Part shown: positions 5,268 through 12,666 of the stretch, piece by piece | How the letters are laid out: each line of letters opens with the position of its first letter | How positions within the stretch are numbered: position 1 is the first letter of the stretch | The notes under the pieces: model-generated | Database searches by the model: none | What the model was told of the DNA's origin: nothing | What the model saw: only the letters and a program-made list of their open reading frames with translations | DNA from: a virus | Virus record (IMG/VR): IMGVR_UViG_3300000117_000120 | Coordinates: 1-33,472 of that record | Direction: 5' to 3' (one strand) | DNA length: 33,472 nt | Program-made: the position numbers and the translations under genes

Positions 5268-5518
5268 AAGAACAAGAATCCCCAAGACTGCAAGACCCAA
5301 TAACGCCTCCCGGAGTTTATGTGCATACAGAAAACGACATCCTCGATTTTGCGGTGATCATTACTGAACACTTGCTTGACAAATGCCCCGGTTATTTGGC
5401 TACAAGAGTTCTCGAGCAAGACGGTGAGTACACAGAGTACACCTTTGACTTTCAAGACTTTGTTGAAGAAGCTGTGGCCAGGGCAGTGCATTCACGCAAA
5501 CGTCCACTCAAAAAATAA
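5264..5518 (+). CDS. Unknown 84-aa protein
   Basis: ATG 5264 overlaps the upstream micropeptide by four bases. The N-terminus is polar (MKEQESPRLQDPITPPGVYV). A middle helix (DILDFAVIITEHLL) and an acidic, aromatic segment (DGEYTEYTFDFQDFVEEAV) follow, with a basic tail RKRPLKK. No family is recognised. Confidence 0.52.
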   Translation: MKEQESPRLQDPITPPGVYVHTENDILDFAVIITEHLLDKCPGYLATRVLEQDGEYTEYTFDFQDFVEEAVARAVHSRKRPLKK

Positions 5519-5523
5519 GACAA

Positions 5524-5781
5524 ATGAAGAGATACGCAAGACAATGTGACGTCACAGGCGAAGGCATGAATGACGGTTATGTAATATGCGATGGCGCTAT
5601 GTACATCAAGTACAGCAAGCATCTCAGCGAGCACATCACAAATGAAACCGAATACGACACAGTCGAGGAAGCCTACGAGGAAGACTACTACTACTACACT
5701 GAGTGGGAAGACTTTAATGACGATGACTGCTGGGGTCCAGAGAAAACCGAAACATCTAACAACAATGAGCAAGATAAATAA
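5524..5781 (+). CDS. Unknown 85-aa very acidic Tyr-rich protein
   Basis: Starts after AATAAGACAA. The N-terminus RQCDVTGEGMNDGYVICDGA has a paired-cysteine pattern. The second half is strongly acidic (EEAYEEDYYYYTEWEDFNDD), a composition typical of DNA-mimic or decoy proteins. The similarity to DNA mimics is compositional only. It overlaps the following zinc-ribbon gene by 17 bases. Confidence 0.52.
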   Translation: MKRYARQCDVTGEGMNDGYVICDGAMYIKYSKHLSEHITNETEYDTVEEAYEEDYYYYTEWEDFNDDDCWGPEKTETSNNNEQDK

Positions 5782-5974
5782 TCAAATCAAGCTTGCACAA
5801 GAGATGCAAGCAAGCGGATTTAATGTGGTGACGTGTGGTCATTGCGGTACGGTAAACATCCACCGTATGAGCCAAGAAGAGATCGAGTGTTGGTGGTGCG
5901 GATATATCTCTGAGCCGTGCGACTTCCCCGACTACTTCTACGAAGGGATGCCAGAACAAACCAATGAAGAATAA
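5765..5974 (+). CDS. Second small zinc-ribbon protein, 69 aa
   Basis: I choose ATG 5765, preceded by CTAACAACA, rather than upstream ATGs that would run through the previous gene. Two Cys knuckles, C24-x2-C27 (CGHC) and C42-x2-C45 (CWWC), form a zinc ribbon, followed by an aromatic acidic tail (CDFPDYFYEGMPEQ). An N-terminal helix precedes it. It is a counterpart of the zinc ribbon at 4775, with a different spacing between the Cys pairs. Nucleic-acid or protein binding is likely; the partner is unknown. Confidence 0.55.
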   Translation: MSKINNQIKLAQEMQASGFNVVTCGHCGTVNIHRMSQEEIECWWCGYISEPCDFPDYFYEGMPEQTNEE

Positions 5975-5984
5975 CAGAACAACA

Positions 5985-6164
5985 ATGATGAAACTAACAG
6001 AACGCCAACTGCTCCACGCTATCGATATGGAGCAAGACCCGGAGACGGTCGAATACCTTGAAGCTATGTACGAGAAACACTACGGTGCTTTTGGATTGTA
6101 CAGGATTTCAAATTACATTGCAACCACAAACACAAACTTCATGAATGAGAAAGCAAGACTTTAA
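5985..6164 (+). CDS. Unknown 59-aa protein
   Basis: I choose the ATGATG at 5985 after AGAACAACA, the same leader as the preceding gene. ATG 5964, overlapping that gene, is the alternative (66 residues). The peptide is helical (ERQLLHAIDMEQDPETVEYL). No family is recognised. Its end overlaps the next gene by 20 bases. Confidence 0.5.
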   Translation: MMKLTERQLLHAIDMEQDPETVEYLEAMYEKHYGAFGLYRISNYIATTNTNFMNEKARL

Positions 6165-6453
6165 ACCCAAGACCCTCGACGAAGCGATAGAGATTGCCAA
6201 AGATATCCTGCTCGCTGATCATCTCGTTGACCTCGCGGCTGACTGGTCCAAGGAAGAGTTGCAATATATGAACCTGCCTACCGGTCAGCTACAAGATGCG
6301 ATGAAGATCCTGCACAACTCCAAGAATGATGTCTTTAATGACGTTAGGATTTGTGAAGACACTGGCAACTGGCAGGTGTGGCAACACCAAGATATTGGTA
6401 TCGCTGTATACAGCCACGTATTAGAAATAGACAATGAACTAAACATATTCTGA
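6145..6453 (+). CDS. Unknown 102-aa protein
   Basis: Starts at ATG 6145 inside the end of the previous gene. The protein is acidic and helical (LDEAIEIAKDILLADHLVDL), and its second half contains Trp and aromatic residues (NWQVWQHQDIGIAVYSHVL). No family is recognised. The final A of its stop, TGA, is shared with the DUF932 start (TGATG, 6451-6455), placing it as the translational leader of that gene. Confidence 0.6.
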   Translation: MRKQDFKPKTLDEAIEIAKDILLADHLVDLAADWSKEELQYMNLPTGQLQDAMKILHNSKNDVFNDVRICEDTGNWQVWQHQDIGIAVYSHVLEIDNELNIF

Positions 6454-7286
6454 TGAACATTAAAAAAACTGCACAAAAGTACAACCTCGATTGGGAGGTA
6501 GCCGTTGAGCCATTGACATTGGCTGACGGTACGCCGACAAGCTTTAACGCCGTGGTACGGCAAGACAACCGCGACACGTTTGCCTGTGTCAAGAAATACC
6601 AACCCTTCCAGAACCACGACCTGCTGCGCCTGGGTTATGCCCTGAGCGAAGAAAGCCACCTCGACGTAGGCAAGGTGATCAGCATCGATGGCGGTCGCAA
6701 GATTATGCTCCAGCTACGCAACAAACCGATTGAGAACATCGGCAAGAATAACGACACCATCGAGCAGTACATCACAGTACTCAACTCCCACGACGGTACG
6801 AGCAAGCTGCGATGGGGTCTCACCAATACCACGCTCTCGTGCAAGAATCAGTTCTTCACCATCGGCAAGAATATGCAGAGCGTTCGCCACACCAAGAATA
6901 TGATGGCTCAAGCGCACAATATGATTGACGAGCTAAACGCGATGAAGGAGGTGCAAGCTTTGCAGGAGGAGGTCTTGCGGGAGCTGACCTATATACCGGC
7001 TGACAAGAATAAGATTGATGACTTCCTTTACTCGATGACGGGATGCGACGATGACTCGCACGGCAAGACACATAGGAAGCACGACGAGCTATACGCTGCT
7101 ATCCGTGGAGAGATGGCGTACAAGGGCAAGAACCTATGGGCTTTGTTTGAGGGCGCTACCTATTACAGTACCCACCACGGCACACGCGAGAAGACTCGGG
7201 AGGTCAGTAAGATCCAAGGCTCGCTCAACAAGTGGGACCAGAAAGCTTTGCAAACTGTTAAACGAATGATGTTACAACATGTATGA
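6453..7286 (+). CDS. DUF932 family phage protein
   Basis: Matches the pattern of DUF932 / TIGR03299 phage-plasmid proteins: W14 near the N-terminus, VVRQDNRDTFACVKKYQPFQ at about residues 34-53, NDTIEQYITVLNSHDGTS at about 100-117 and TNTTLSCKNQF at about 124-134. The 277-aa length is typical. The biochemical function of the family is not established; members sit near recombination and replication genes in phages and plasmids. It overlaps the next gene by eight bases and lies upstream of the replication module. The family call is from memory of the motif pattern. Confidence 0.82.
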   Translation: MNIKKTAQKYNLDWEVAVEPLTLADGTPTSFNAVVRQDNRDTFACVKKYQPFQNHDLLRLGYALSEESHLDVGKVISIDGGRKIMLQLRNKPIENIGKNNDTIEQYITVLNSHDGTSKLRWGLTNTTLSCKNQFFTIGKNMQSVRHTKNMMAQAHNMIDELNAMKEVQALQEEVLRELTYIPADKNKIDDFLYSMTGCDDDSHGKTHRKHDELYAAIRGEMAYKGKNLWALFEGATYYSTHHGTREKTREVSKIQGSLNKWDQKALQTVKRMMLQHV

Positions 7287-7779
7287 TGAATCAAAACACC
7301 TAAGCAAGAGGGCGAACCACACTAGAAAGGTTCACCTAAGAGAAACTATCAGGGTAGCACACATCTACCTCAGCAGCATATTGATGCAAGTAACTCGAAT
7401 CCAGAACGAGCCTCTGTATGAAGATGAAGCTTTGTCTATACAGCAGTTGGAAGACAGAGAGCGAATAACCCGAATGGCACTGCAGGTGCTACCAAGAGTC
7501 ATAAGTAAGTTTAATGATATGCGCCTAGCAGTCAGGCCATCAGCTACGGTCGGAGACCTCCGGATGCAGGTCACTTTTGCTAAGATTGAGTGGAACAAGG
7601 TCAAAGAGATTGGTACCGTTTTAGGGTTGAGGTACAATGTTGAAGACCCGATACTCGGTGAAAGCATTCCGGATATGTGGTCCTTCATTGATCACCAGCT
7701 TGAAATAGCTGGCCACATCCGAGTGAACGGTGACAAGATTGAATGGGCGCAGGAAAGACTAAGGCAACAGCCTTTATGA
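7279..7779 (+). CDS. Unknown 166-aa helical protein
   Basis: Overlaps the DUF932 gene by eight bases, so it is translationally linked. The sequence is strongly helical and charged (IQQLEDRERITRMALQVLP, FAKIEWNKVKEIGTVLGL) with a basic N-terminus (KHLSKRANHTRK). No catalytic motif is visible. It is the last gene before the 7780-7945 regulatory gap, so it ends the second plus-strand block. Confidence 0.65.
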   Translation: MYDESKHLSKRANHTRKVHLRETIRVAHIYLSSILMQVTRIQNEPLYEDEALSIQQLEDRERITRMALQVLPRVISKFNDMRLAVRPSATVGDLRMQVTFAKIEWNKVKEIGTVLGLRYNVEDPILGESIPDMWSFIDHQLEIAGHIRVNGDKIEWAQERLRQQPL

Positions 7780-7818
7780 ACATTCTTTTGTTGATACATT
7801 ATGGGTTAGTGTATAGAA

Positions 7819-7847
7819 GTATGTAAGTTAGAGGGTAACTTGCATAC
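7819..7847. promoter_or_regulatory. Long intergenic hairpin (possible operator)
   Basis: GTATGTAAGTTA (7819-7830) pairs with TAACTTGCATAC (7836-7847) over 12 bp with one G-T, loop GAGGG. There is no T-tract, so it is not a simple terminator. A second palindrome, TGCAT-AC-ATGCA (7841-7852), overlaps its right arm. Together they look like a regulator-binding dyad in the only long gap of the plus-strand genes. Confidence 0.5.
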
Positions 7848-7893
7848 ATGCATTCTGTAAAAGAATCATTTCATCAGGTTTTGTGTTAGTCGG

Positions 7894-7930
7894 AAGCCCG
7901 GGAGACTCTAAAAGTTTCCTGGGCTTTTTT
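7894..7930 (+). terminator. Rho-independent terminator upstream of the DUF3310 gene
   Basis: AAGCCCGGGA (7894-7903) pairs with TCCTGGGCTT (7917-7926), ten pairs with one G-T, followed by six T residues (7925-7930). Only 15 bases separate it from the ATG at 7946, so it either ends the upstream unit very close to the next gene or acts as an attenuator of the downstream genes. Confidence 0.85.
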
Positions 7931-7945
7931 AATCCTTTAAACTCT

Positions 7946-8230
7946 ATGGACAGAGAACAAGCTCCTCAGCATTACGCAGGGTTGGAGATCCAGCCCGCAG
8001 ACTTTATCCTCAAGAATGGGTTGCCATTTCACGAGGGCAACATTATAAAATACATCGCAAGATGGAAAGAGAAAGGGGGGCTTGCGGATTTAGAAAAGGC
8101 AAAGTCTTATTTGGATGATTTAATTGCGCACGAAAAGAGCAAGGAAGAGAAGACATTAGTTCATCGCCCGGAGACGTATCAAGACCTCGAACATCGACCC
8201 ACACCGGCTTATCCAAAGCAATTGCGATGA
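7946..8230 (+). CDS. DUF3310 family protein
   Basis: I choose ATG 7946 after TTAATCCTTTAAACTCT; an in-frame GTG at 7883 lies ahead of the terminator and is rejected. The sequence has the DUF3310 signature: HYAGLEIQPADFI near residues 9-21, GNIIKYIARW at 31-40 and GGLADLEKAKSYLDDLI at 44-60. As I recall, this domain also occurs in T7 gp1.7, a nucleotide kinase, so a role in nucleotide metabolism is possible but unproven. The polar C-terminal tail is probably disordered. It overlaps the next gene by four bases. Confidence 0.85.
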   Translation: MDREQAPQHYAGLEIQPADFILKNGLPFHEGNIIKYIARWKEKGGLADLEKAKSYLDDLIAHEKSKEEKTLVHRPETYQDLEHRPTPAYPKQLR

Positions 8231-8517
8231 AAGATGTAGTCCTCCTCTCATTAAGAAATGACTTGACTGCAACGGCGGTCGTATTGCAAGATCAAATAAA
8301 AGAGCATGGTGATCAACTCACAGAAAGGCAGAAGCACAACTGGGCCAAGATTGCCTCGATATGCGAAGCTGCTCTTATGGTCACTCATATTATGGAAGAA
8401 GAGCAATACGTACTTGCAAACCGTATGGAAGCGATGGAGCGTCAGATTAAGCAACAACGACAAGTCATCGACAATTTGATGCAACTTCAACAAATAAAGT
8501 TCCCTTATGGCCACTGA
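8227..8517 (+). CDS. Unknown 96-aa coiled-coil protein
   Basis: ATG 8227 overlaps the DUF3310 stop as ATGA. The protein is almost wholly helical (LRNDLTATAVVLQDQIKEHG, MEAMERQIKQQRQVIDNLMQ) with heptad-like hydrophobics in the C-terminal half, so it probably oligomerises. No family is recognised. Its last codons overlap the following gene by 11 bases. Confidence 0.58.
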   Translation: MKDVVLLSLRNDLTATAVVLQDQIKEHGDQLTERQKHNWAKIASICEAALMVTHIMEEEQYVLANRMEAMERQIKQQRQVIDNLMQLQQIKFPYGH

Positions 8518-8791
8518 AACATATAAAGCTGACGGCTTTGACGATGCCATCGTTGGTATCGACATGACTACGATGCCCTTTCGGATTATGTACGATCGAC
8601 TAAAGATGGTCGAGATTCTTATGAAGGAAGGGGAAAGTGAAGAAGATGCCCTTGAGTATTTAGCATATAACACATGGTATGACCATGGTGATGGGTATCC
8701 GCGCTATGTAGAGCTGATGGATAAGGATATGGTGTTTGAAGAGCTTGATCACTTTTATGAAGCTCTAGGCGGTACAGGAGACATCGACTGA
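8507..8791 (+). CDS. Unknown 94-aa acidic protein
   Basis: Starts at ATG 8507 within the end of the previous gene. Contains FDDAIVGIDMTTMPFRIMYD, then a helical region with EGESEEDALEYL and an acidic C-terminus. The ESEEDALEYLA segment resembles a helical region seen in several uncharacterised phage proteins. No family is named. TGATG overlap with the next gene. Confidence 0.58.
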   Translation: MATETYKADGFDDAIVGIDMTTMPFRIMYDRLKMVEILMKEGESEEDALEYLAYNTWYDHGDGYPRYVELMDKDMVFEELDHFYEALGGTGDID

Positions 8792-8937
8792 TGTTTGTTT
8801 GGAGCAAAGAATTTCCTTGTCCAAAGGAATTGACGGGGTATCACGCTGACAAAGCTTTGAAAGGCATGGGCGTGGTGCGCTTCAAGAATAAGATATTAGA
8901 AAGACCAGAGATTACATGGCGAAAAGAAAAGCTATAG
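8791..8937 (+). CDS. Unknown 48-aa protein
   Basis: ATG 8791 shares its A with the previous stop (TGATG). The frame ends at TAG 8935-8937, inside the next gene by 22 bases. The peptide is basic (MFVWSKEFPCPKELTGYHAD then KALKGMGVVRFKNKIL) with one Cys-Pro pair. No family is recognised. The coupled start is the main support. Confidence 0.38.
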   Translation: MFVWSKEFPCPKELTGYHADKALKGMGVVRFKNKILERPEITWRKEKL

Positions 8938-9329
8938 ACGAAGAAACACGCGAGCTGTTCAAAAGCTTTGCAGACCGATTTGGGTTAGTACGCCAAGATT
9001 TCTTCGAGCTACACGGCGTTTACATCATCACGCGAAGAGGCATCGAGAAGATTGCCCGTGGCTGTCACGTCAGTGTGACCCTGGAGCCGGTGCCAGAGTT
9101 TACCAATGTCAGTGAAGACAAATACTGCATCAAAGCTACAGCTCGCACCCTAGAAGGAGAGAAGGTGGAGACCTTTGGGGAGAGCAGCGGCAAGAACACT
9201 AGGATTGCTTACCCGATCAGTATCGCCGAGAAAAGAGCAAAGGCAAGAGCCGTACTACAAATCAGCAAGCTGTACAGTCTCCCAGTTCACTCGGAAGACG
9301 AAGCCGATGAGTTCCAAGAAAAATCTTGA
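8916..9329 (+). CDS. Putative single-strand annealing / recombination protein
   Basis: The 137-aa sequence carries ITRRGIEKIAR (about residues 38-48), a strand-rich middle (YCIKATARTLEGEKVETFGE) and IAEKRAKARAVLQISKL (about 103-119). This arrangement of a beta-rich core followed by an AEKRA-type helix recalls phage Rad52/ERF-like annealing proteins. The neighbours fit: an SSB-like gene lies 600 bp downstream in the same unit, and a helicase beyond. No catalytic motif is expected for such proteins. A profile search is needed to confirm the family. Confidence 0.5.
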   Translation: MAKRKAIDEETRELFKSFADRFGLVRQDFFELHGVYIITRRGIEKIARGCHVSVTLEPVPEFTNVSEDKYCIKATARTLEGEKVETFGESSGKNTRIAYPISIAEKRAKARAVLQISKLYSLPVHSEDEADEFQEKS

Positions 9330-9630
9330 TTGGATCGATGAGATGTTTGACGGGGACGGGGACGATGTAGAGTTGTCCTGGTCAACGCAAACGTATCTCC
9401 TAAACAAGTTAGATAACAGCACCATCATTCAAGATGAGCATGCCTTCTTCGAAGACCTCATCATCAGCGGCAAGATGTCTAAGGGTCAGTTACAAGACCT
9501 CAAGATTTGCCTGGAAATGAATCAGCTCCCAGAAATTGAATGGTGGAACCCCAGCCAGAAAGCTATTTCAAAACATATAAATACCATATCAAAAGATGGC
9601 ATATACCGAAAAGATAACGGCGCAGATTAA
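9307..9630 (+). CDS. Unknown 107-aa protein between annealing and SSB-like genes
   Basis: I choose ATG 9307 (MSSKKNLDWIDEMFDGDGDD), inside the end of the preceding gene, because it avoids a long run through that gene. The sequence has acidic N-terminal stretches, QTYLLNKLDNSTI and a helix KMSKGQLQDLKICLEMN. The C-terminus is basic and polar. No family is recognised. It overlaps the SSB-like gene by 35 bases, so the three genes look like one recombination unit. Confidence 0.55.
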   Translation: MSSKKNLDWIDEMFDGDGDDVELSWSTQTYLLNKLDNSTIIQDEHAFFEDLIISGKMSKGQLQDLKICLEMNQLPEIEWWNPSQKAISKHINTISKDGIYRKDNGAD

Positions 9631-9871
9631 CGTCAACAATATCGACAAGAGCGCAATCTACAAAGGTGAGAAGGGCAACTACATTACCCTCACCATTGTC
9701 CCAACGCCAAACAATCCGTACAACGATTACATGGTCAAGCAGTATATCAAAGACAAGGAAGACCCTATCCTTGGAAACGGCAAAGACCTCATCTTCGAGG
9801 ACAAGAAAGAGGAGAGCCAAGCTGCACCTCAGCAGCAGCAGCAAGACGATAACGACGGACTGCCATTCTAA
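9596..9871 (+). CDS. Putative single-stranded DNA-binding protein (SSB-like)
   Basis: A 91-aa protein with a short beta-rich core (TAQINVNNIDKSAIYKG, GNYITLTIVPTPNN), a linker rich in Gln and acidic residues, and the C-terminal ending DDNDGLPF. An acidic tail closing on Pro-Phe is the hallmark of bacterial and phage SSBs, where it recruits replication and repair partners. The core is shorter than a typical OB fold, so the fold cannot be confirmed from sequence alone. Its place next to the annealing-type protein and upstream of the helicase supports the call. Confidence 0.6.
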   Translation: MAYTEKITAQINVNNIDKSAIYKGEKGNYITLTIVPTPNNPYNDYMVKQYIKDKEDPILGNGKDLIFEDKKEESQAAPQQQQQDDNDGLPF

Positions 9872-10276
9872 ATGAATCCATCTCAAGAAGTCTCAATTCG
9901 ATTTGTTCAACGCCTCATGGAAGAGATGTACACTTACATGAACGAGGCAGTATTGGCTTCGTTCTGTGATGTACGTGGAGACTTCTTATCACCCGATGCC
10001 GAAGCTTGTTATGAAATATTCATACAGGCTCGGCAGAGGGTCTTGGATCTTGCTGAAGAAGGAGAGATACTCAAACAGCTGAGTAATCAACACGACCCTT
10101 TTGAAAAGTATCTCGACAGAAACCGGAAGCAGCAGCGACCGGATTATACATTGCAAGAGATCCAAGTCAACTTACCCGTTGAGACACAGGTAGAGCTGTT
10201 GCAGTATCAGATTGAAATACTGCAAGACCAGATCATCACCAACGCCCGAAGAATAACTAAACTTGAAAACAGATGA
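9872..10276 (+). CDS. Unknown 134-aa helical protein
   Basis: Its ATG follows the SSB-like stop directly (stop ends 9871, start 9872). The protein is helical, with EACYEIFIQARQRVLDLAEE and a C-terminal coiled coil (VELLQYQIEILQDQIIT, ITKLENR). No enzymatic motif is visible. It may oligomerise and act with the replication genes around it. It overlaps the membrane protein downstream by four bases. Confidence 0.6.
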   Translation: MNPSQEVSIRFVQRLMEEMYTYMNEAVLASFCDVRGDFLSPDAEACYEIFIQARQRVLDLAEEGEILKQLSNQHDPFEKYLDRNRKQQRPDYTLQEIQVNLPVETQVELLQYQIEILQDQIITNARRITKLENR

Positions 10277-10437
10277 CAAGAGGACAACACCTGATAGCTG
10301 CATTTGTTCTAAGCTATCTTATGATGACCTTGACTGCAGCTGATGTAGTCGATTGGTCTCTCACTTTTTGCACCGCCCCGCTGTGGATTTTATTCTTAAT
10401 TGGACTCGGCATCGGTGTGTATGATGCATTTAAATAA
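10273..10437 (+). CDS. 54-aa protein with two transmembrane segments
   Basis: ATG 10273 overlaps the previous stop as ATGA. Two hydrophobic stretches, LIAAFVLSYLMMTLTA (residues 7-22) and APLWILFLIGLGIGVY (about 35-50), give a hairpin membrane protein with a short basic N-terminus. It is far from the lysis cassette, so it is probably not a holin; an early membrane-modifying or superinfection protein is possible. No family is recognised. Confidence 0.55.
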   Translation: MTRGQHLIAAFVLSYLMMTLTAADVVDWSLTFCTAPLWILFLIGLGIGVYDAFK

Positions 10438-10472
10438 CAAAATTGTCTGGCGTAGCAATCCAACGGCTAATT

Positions 10473-11906
10473 ATGTCCGCCACTTCATTAGAAGCGGAAC
10501 AGGTACGGGCATTGATTGATAGCGACTTTGACCCACGGCGAGTAGCCAGTGAGAAGCAAGCTGCTATCGTAGCTATGGGTATTATTGTTTACGCTAAGAC
10601 AGCCGGTCACCCAATAGTAAGCTTGGGAGGTACGATCCATTTGTGGGACGGAACTCACTATACCAAGATTTCAATGAACGCACTCGAGTCATTGAAGGAA
10701 ATATTTGCTATTGCTTGCGGATGGACAAAAGTTGACATCGCCATGTCAAGATTCCATAAGGAATTTTACAAGGTGCTACATCGTCAAGCCGACCCCAAGA
10801 TTCTGTTCGGTGACCAATACAACCCTATGCGCGGTATCCCGTTTGAAGACGGGGTGCTAACCATCGACCCAGAGGGTAGGGAAAAATTCATAGATGGGCA
10901 TAGGGAGACGGATCTAACGCTGTACTGTATCCCACATCGGTATCGCGCTGGAGAAGTCCTGAACGCGAGTTGGAACAAGTTCGTAGAGCAAGCACTTCCT
11001 AACGAGGAGGAGCGAGCCTACGTTCTTGCTTCCATTGCGAACAGCATAGCTCTTGACCCCTTAAGGGCGCAGAAGATGCTTATCCTCCTTGGAGCCGCTG
11101 GAGCTGGCAAGAGTACTTTGATTGAAGCAATCAGTGCCTTGATCGGCAACAACAACACCATGCGTATCGACACGCTAGGACAGCTGACTCAAGAAGATAG
11201 CCGCCACCGGATGAAGTTGGCCAGCAGTACGCTGTGTATCTGTGGAGATGCAAGCGACAAGCTTGGCAACAAAGACGTCTTAAAGCAGATAGTTTCCAAG
11301 GAGGAGATTACGGCACGCATGCTTTACTCCGAGCCTTGCTTAATTCAGCCCATGGCGAGCGTGCTAGTGGCAACCAACGAGATGGGTTTTAGCCACGCAC
11401 TTAGCGACCCAGGCATGGCACGTCGGCTGGATGTAGTGCTGTTTACTCGATCAGTAGATGAGAAGAGCCGAGATAGCGAATTGCACTTAAAACTCCAGGA
11501 TCAAAAAGCAAAAGCTGCAATCGGTTGGTCTCTGGCAAAAGCTTTACTAAATCACACTGCAATGCACGGCAAGAGGTTGGTTCGACCTGATCAGATGATT
11601 GAAAGCTTAAGAAGCCTGAAGGAGGACGGCGATAGTTTGTTAAGCTTTTTAGCCTCAGTAGGACTTACTTCAGACCGCAGTGGTCGGTCAGCCACCATTC
11701 ATCAAAACGAACTGTTTCGTGAGTTCAACTCATACTGTTATGAGAATGGCTTCAAGCCTATGAGCATGCGCCGTTTGAAAGGCAAGCTGCGAAGTATGAG
11801 CGCCGAGTTGGTGCCGTGCCAGGGGAGAAAGCACAAAGTGAAATTATATATCGAAGACGAAAAGCTGTATCGTCAGAAGTCGAAAATGCATATAAACGCG
11901 GAATGA
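10473..11906 (+). CDS. D5-type SF3 helicase, replicative
   Basis: I choose ATG 10473; an in-frame TTG at 10443 is the alternative. Walker A GAAGAGKST lies at residues 207-215, the Walker B-like region TLCICGDAS at 253-261, the sensor VLVATNE at 297-303 and an arginine-finger candidate ARRLD at 316-320, the order seen in D5/P4-type SF3 helicases. The N-terminal 160 residues (IHLWDGTHYTKIS) match the D5_N-type domain; no zinc or primase motif is visible, so it may lack primase activity. The C-terminal 100 residues look like a DNA-binding winged-helix region. It is the only replicative enzyme seen, so the phage presumably relies on host polymerase. Confidence 0.87.
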   Translation: MSATSLEAEQVRALIDSDFDPRRVASEKQAAIVAMGIIVYAKTAGHPIVSLGGTIHLWDGTHYTKISMNALESLKEIFAIACGWTKVDIAMSRFHKEFYKVLHRQADPKILFGDQYNPMRGIPFEDGVLTIDPEGREKFIDGHRETDLTLYCIPHRYRAGEVLNASWNKFVEQALPNEEERAYVLASIANSIALDPLRAQKMLILLGAAGAGKSTLIEAISALIGNNNTMRIDTLGQLTQEDSRHRMKLASSTLCICGDASDKLGNKDVLKQIVSKEEITARMLYSEPCLIQPMASVLVATNEMGFSHALSDPGMARRLDVVLFTRSVDEKSRDSELHLKLQDQKAKAAIGWSLAKALLNHTAMHGKRLVRPDQMIESLRSLKEDGDSLLSFLASVGLTSDRSGRSATIHQNELFREFNSYCYENGFKPMSMRRLKGKLRSMSAELVPCQGRKHKVKLYIEDEKLYRQKSKMHINAE

Positions 11907-12088
11907 AATTAGATATACGCTGCGATATACAACAACATGGAATAGAATACGAAGAATGCGAAATGATAGCCTATGCGATCCTTGAGAGCATGGGAGACGA
12001 AAAGGAACTGCACGTCGACTTTGGTTTACTGCAGTACTACCTACACAAAAACGATGATGAAGTCATTTGCACAATCTCAAACTCATAG
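11903..12088 (+). CDS. Unknown 61-aa acidic protein
   Basis: ATG 11903 overlaps the helicase stop as ATGA, which favours it over an upstream in-frame ATG at 11816. Sequence: an N-terminal strand (KLDIRCDIQQHGIE), an acidic helix (EECEMIAYAILESMG) and a terminal region with Asp and Glu. No family is recognised. Coupled to the helicase, it may be an accessory factor. Confidence 0.5.
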   Translation: MKLDIRCDIQQHGIEYEECEMIAYAILESMGDEKELHVDFGLLQYYLHKNDDEVICTISNS

Positions 12089-12666
12089 ATGTGAAAGATG
12101 CTCATTATTACCGGCTCAAGGAAACTAAGTACTTGACCACCACCGAGGTTCACCTTATGTGCTACCGCATGAAGGAGGAGCTACGGCTTGTTACCAATCG
12201 CACGCTCAGGAAATCTGAACGCGCTCTTATGGCTTGGTTTCTACGCGAGTACTGTTACTTGCCCTTTAGCTTGATTGCAAAGGTGCTGGGCTACCGCAAG
12301 AGCGCTAACTGCAGGGAGAGCGTAGTACGTATCACGAATCGATTCCGAGATAGGGGTACGTGGCCACCGCACGATCCAGAAACGCATGACTGCTTCGAGG
12401 TATTTATGTCCGTGGCTTCTGACGAATACGACATCGATAACGTATCCCTGAGCGACATGGTGCTTGAAGAAGACCAAGAACATGCTTTATGGGCCGCATC
12501 ACAAGTCTGTGGTCATACAGACAAACGCAGCAGTCCAGGATGCAAAGCAACGCCAAAGCACAGTCAGCTGGAGATGGTCGAGACGGCTGTATGGCAACTC
12601 AACCACACCATGGAAGACATCTACTCTATTTGCGAAAAATATTATCTACTGCCCCATGATTCCTAA
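12067..12666 (+). CDS. Putative DnaA-domain-IV-like HTH DNA-binding protein
   Basis: A 199-aa frame from TTG 12067; GTG 12091 is another possible start, as no ATG fits. Residues about 44-90 (RTLRKSERALMAWFLREYCY, then SLIAKVLGYRKSANCRESVV) resemble the helix-turn-helix of DnaA domain IV, where R/K-rich helices precede a G-rich turn and a recognition helix. The rest, including EEDQEHALWAASQVCG, looks helical with no recognised domain. It could bind an origin or activate late genes. It overlaps the neighbouring gene at its 5' end. Confidence 0.55.
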   Translation: MHNLKLIDVKDAHYYRLKETKYLTTTEVHLMCYRMKEELRLVTNRTLRKSERALMAWFLREYCYLPFSLIAKVLGYRKSANCRESVVRITNRFRDRGTWPPHDPETHDCFEVFMSVASDEYDIDNVSLSDMVLEEDQEHALWAASQVCGHTDKRSSPGCKATPKHSQLEMVETAVWQLNHTMEDIYSICEKYYLLPHDS

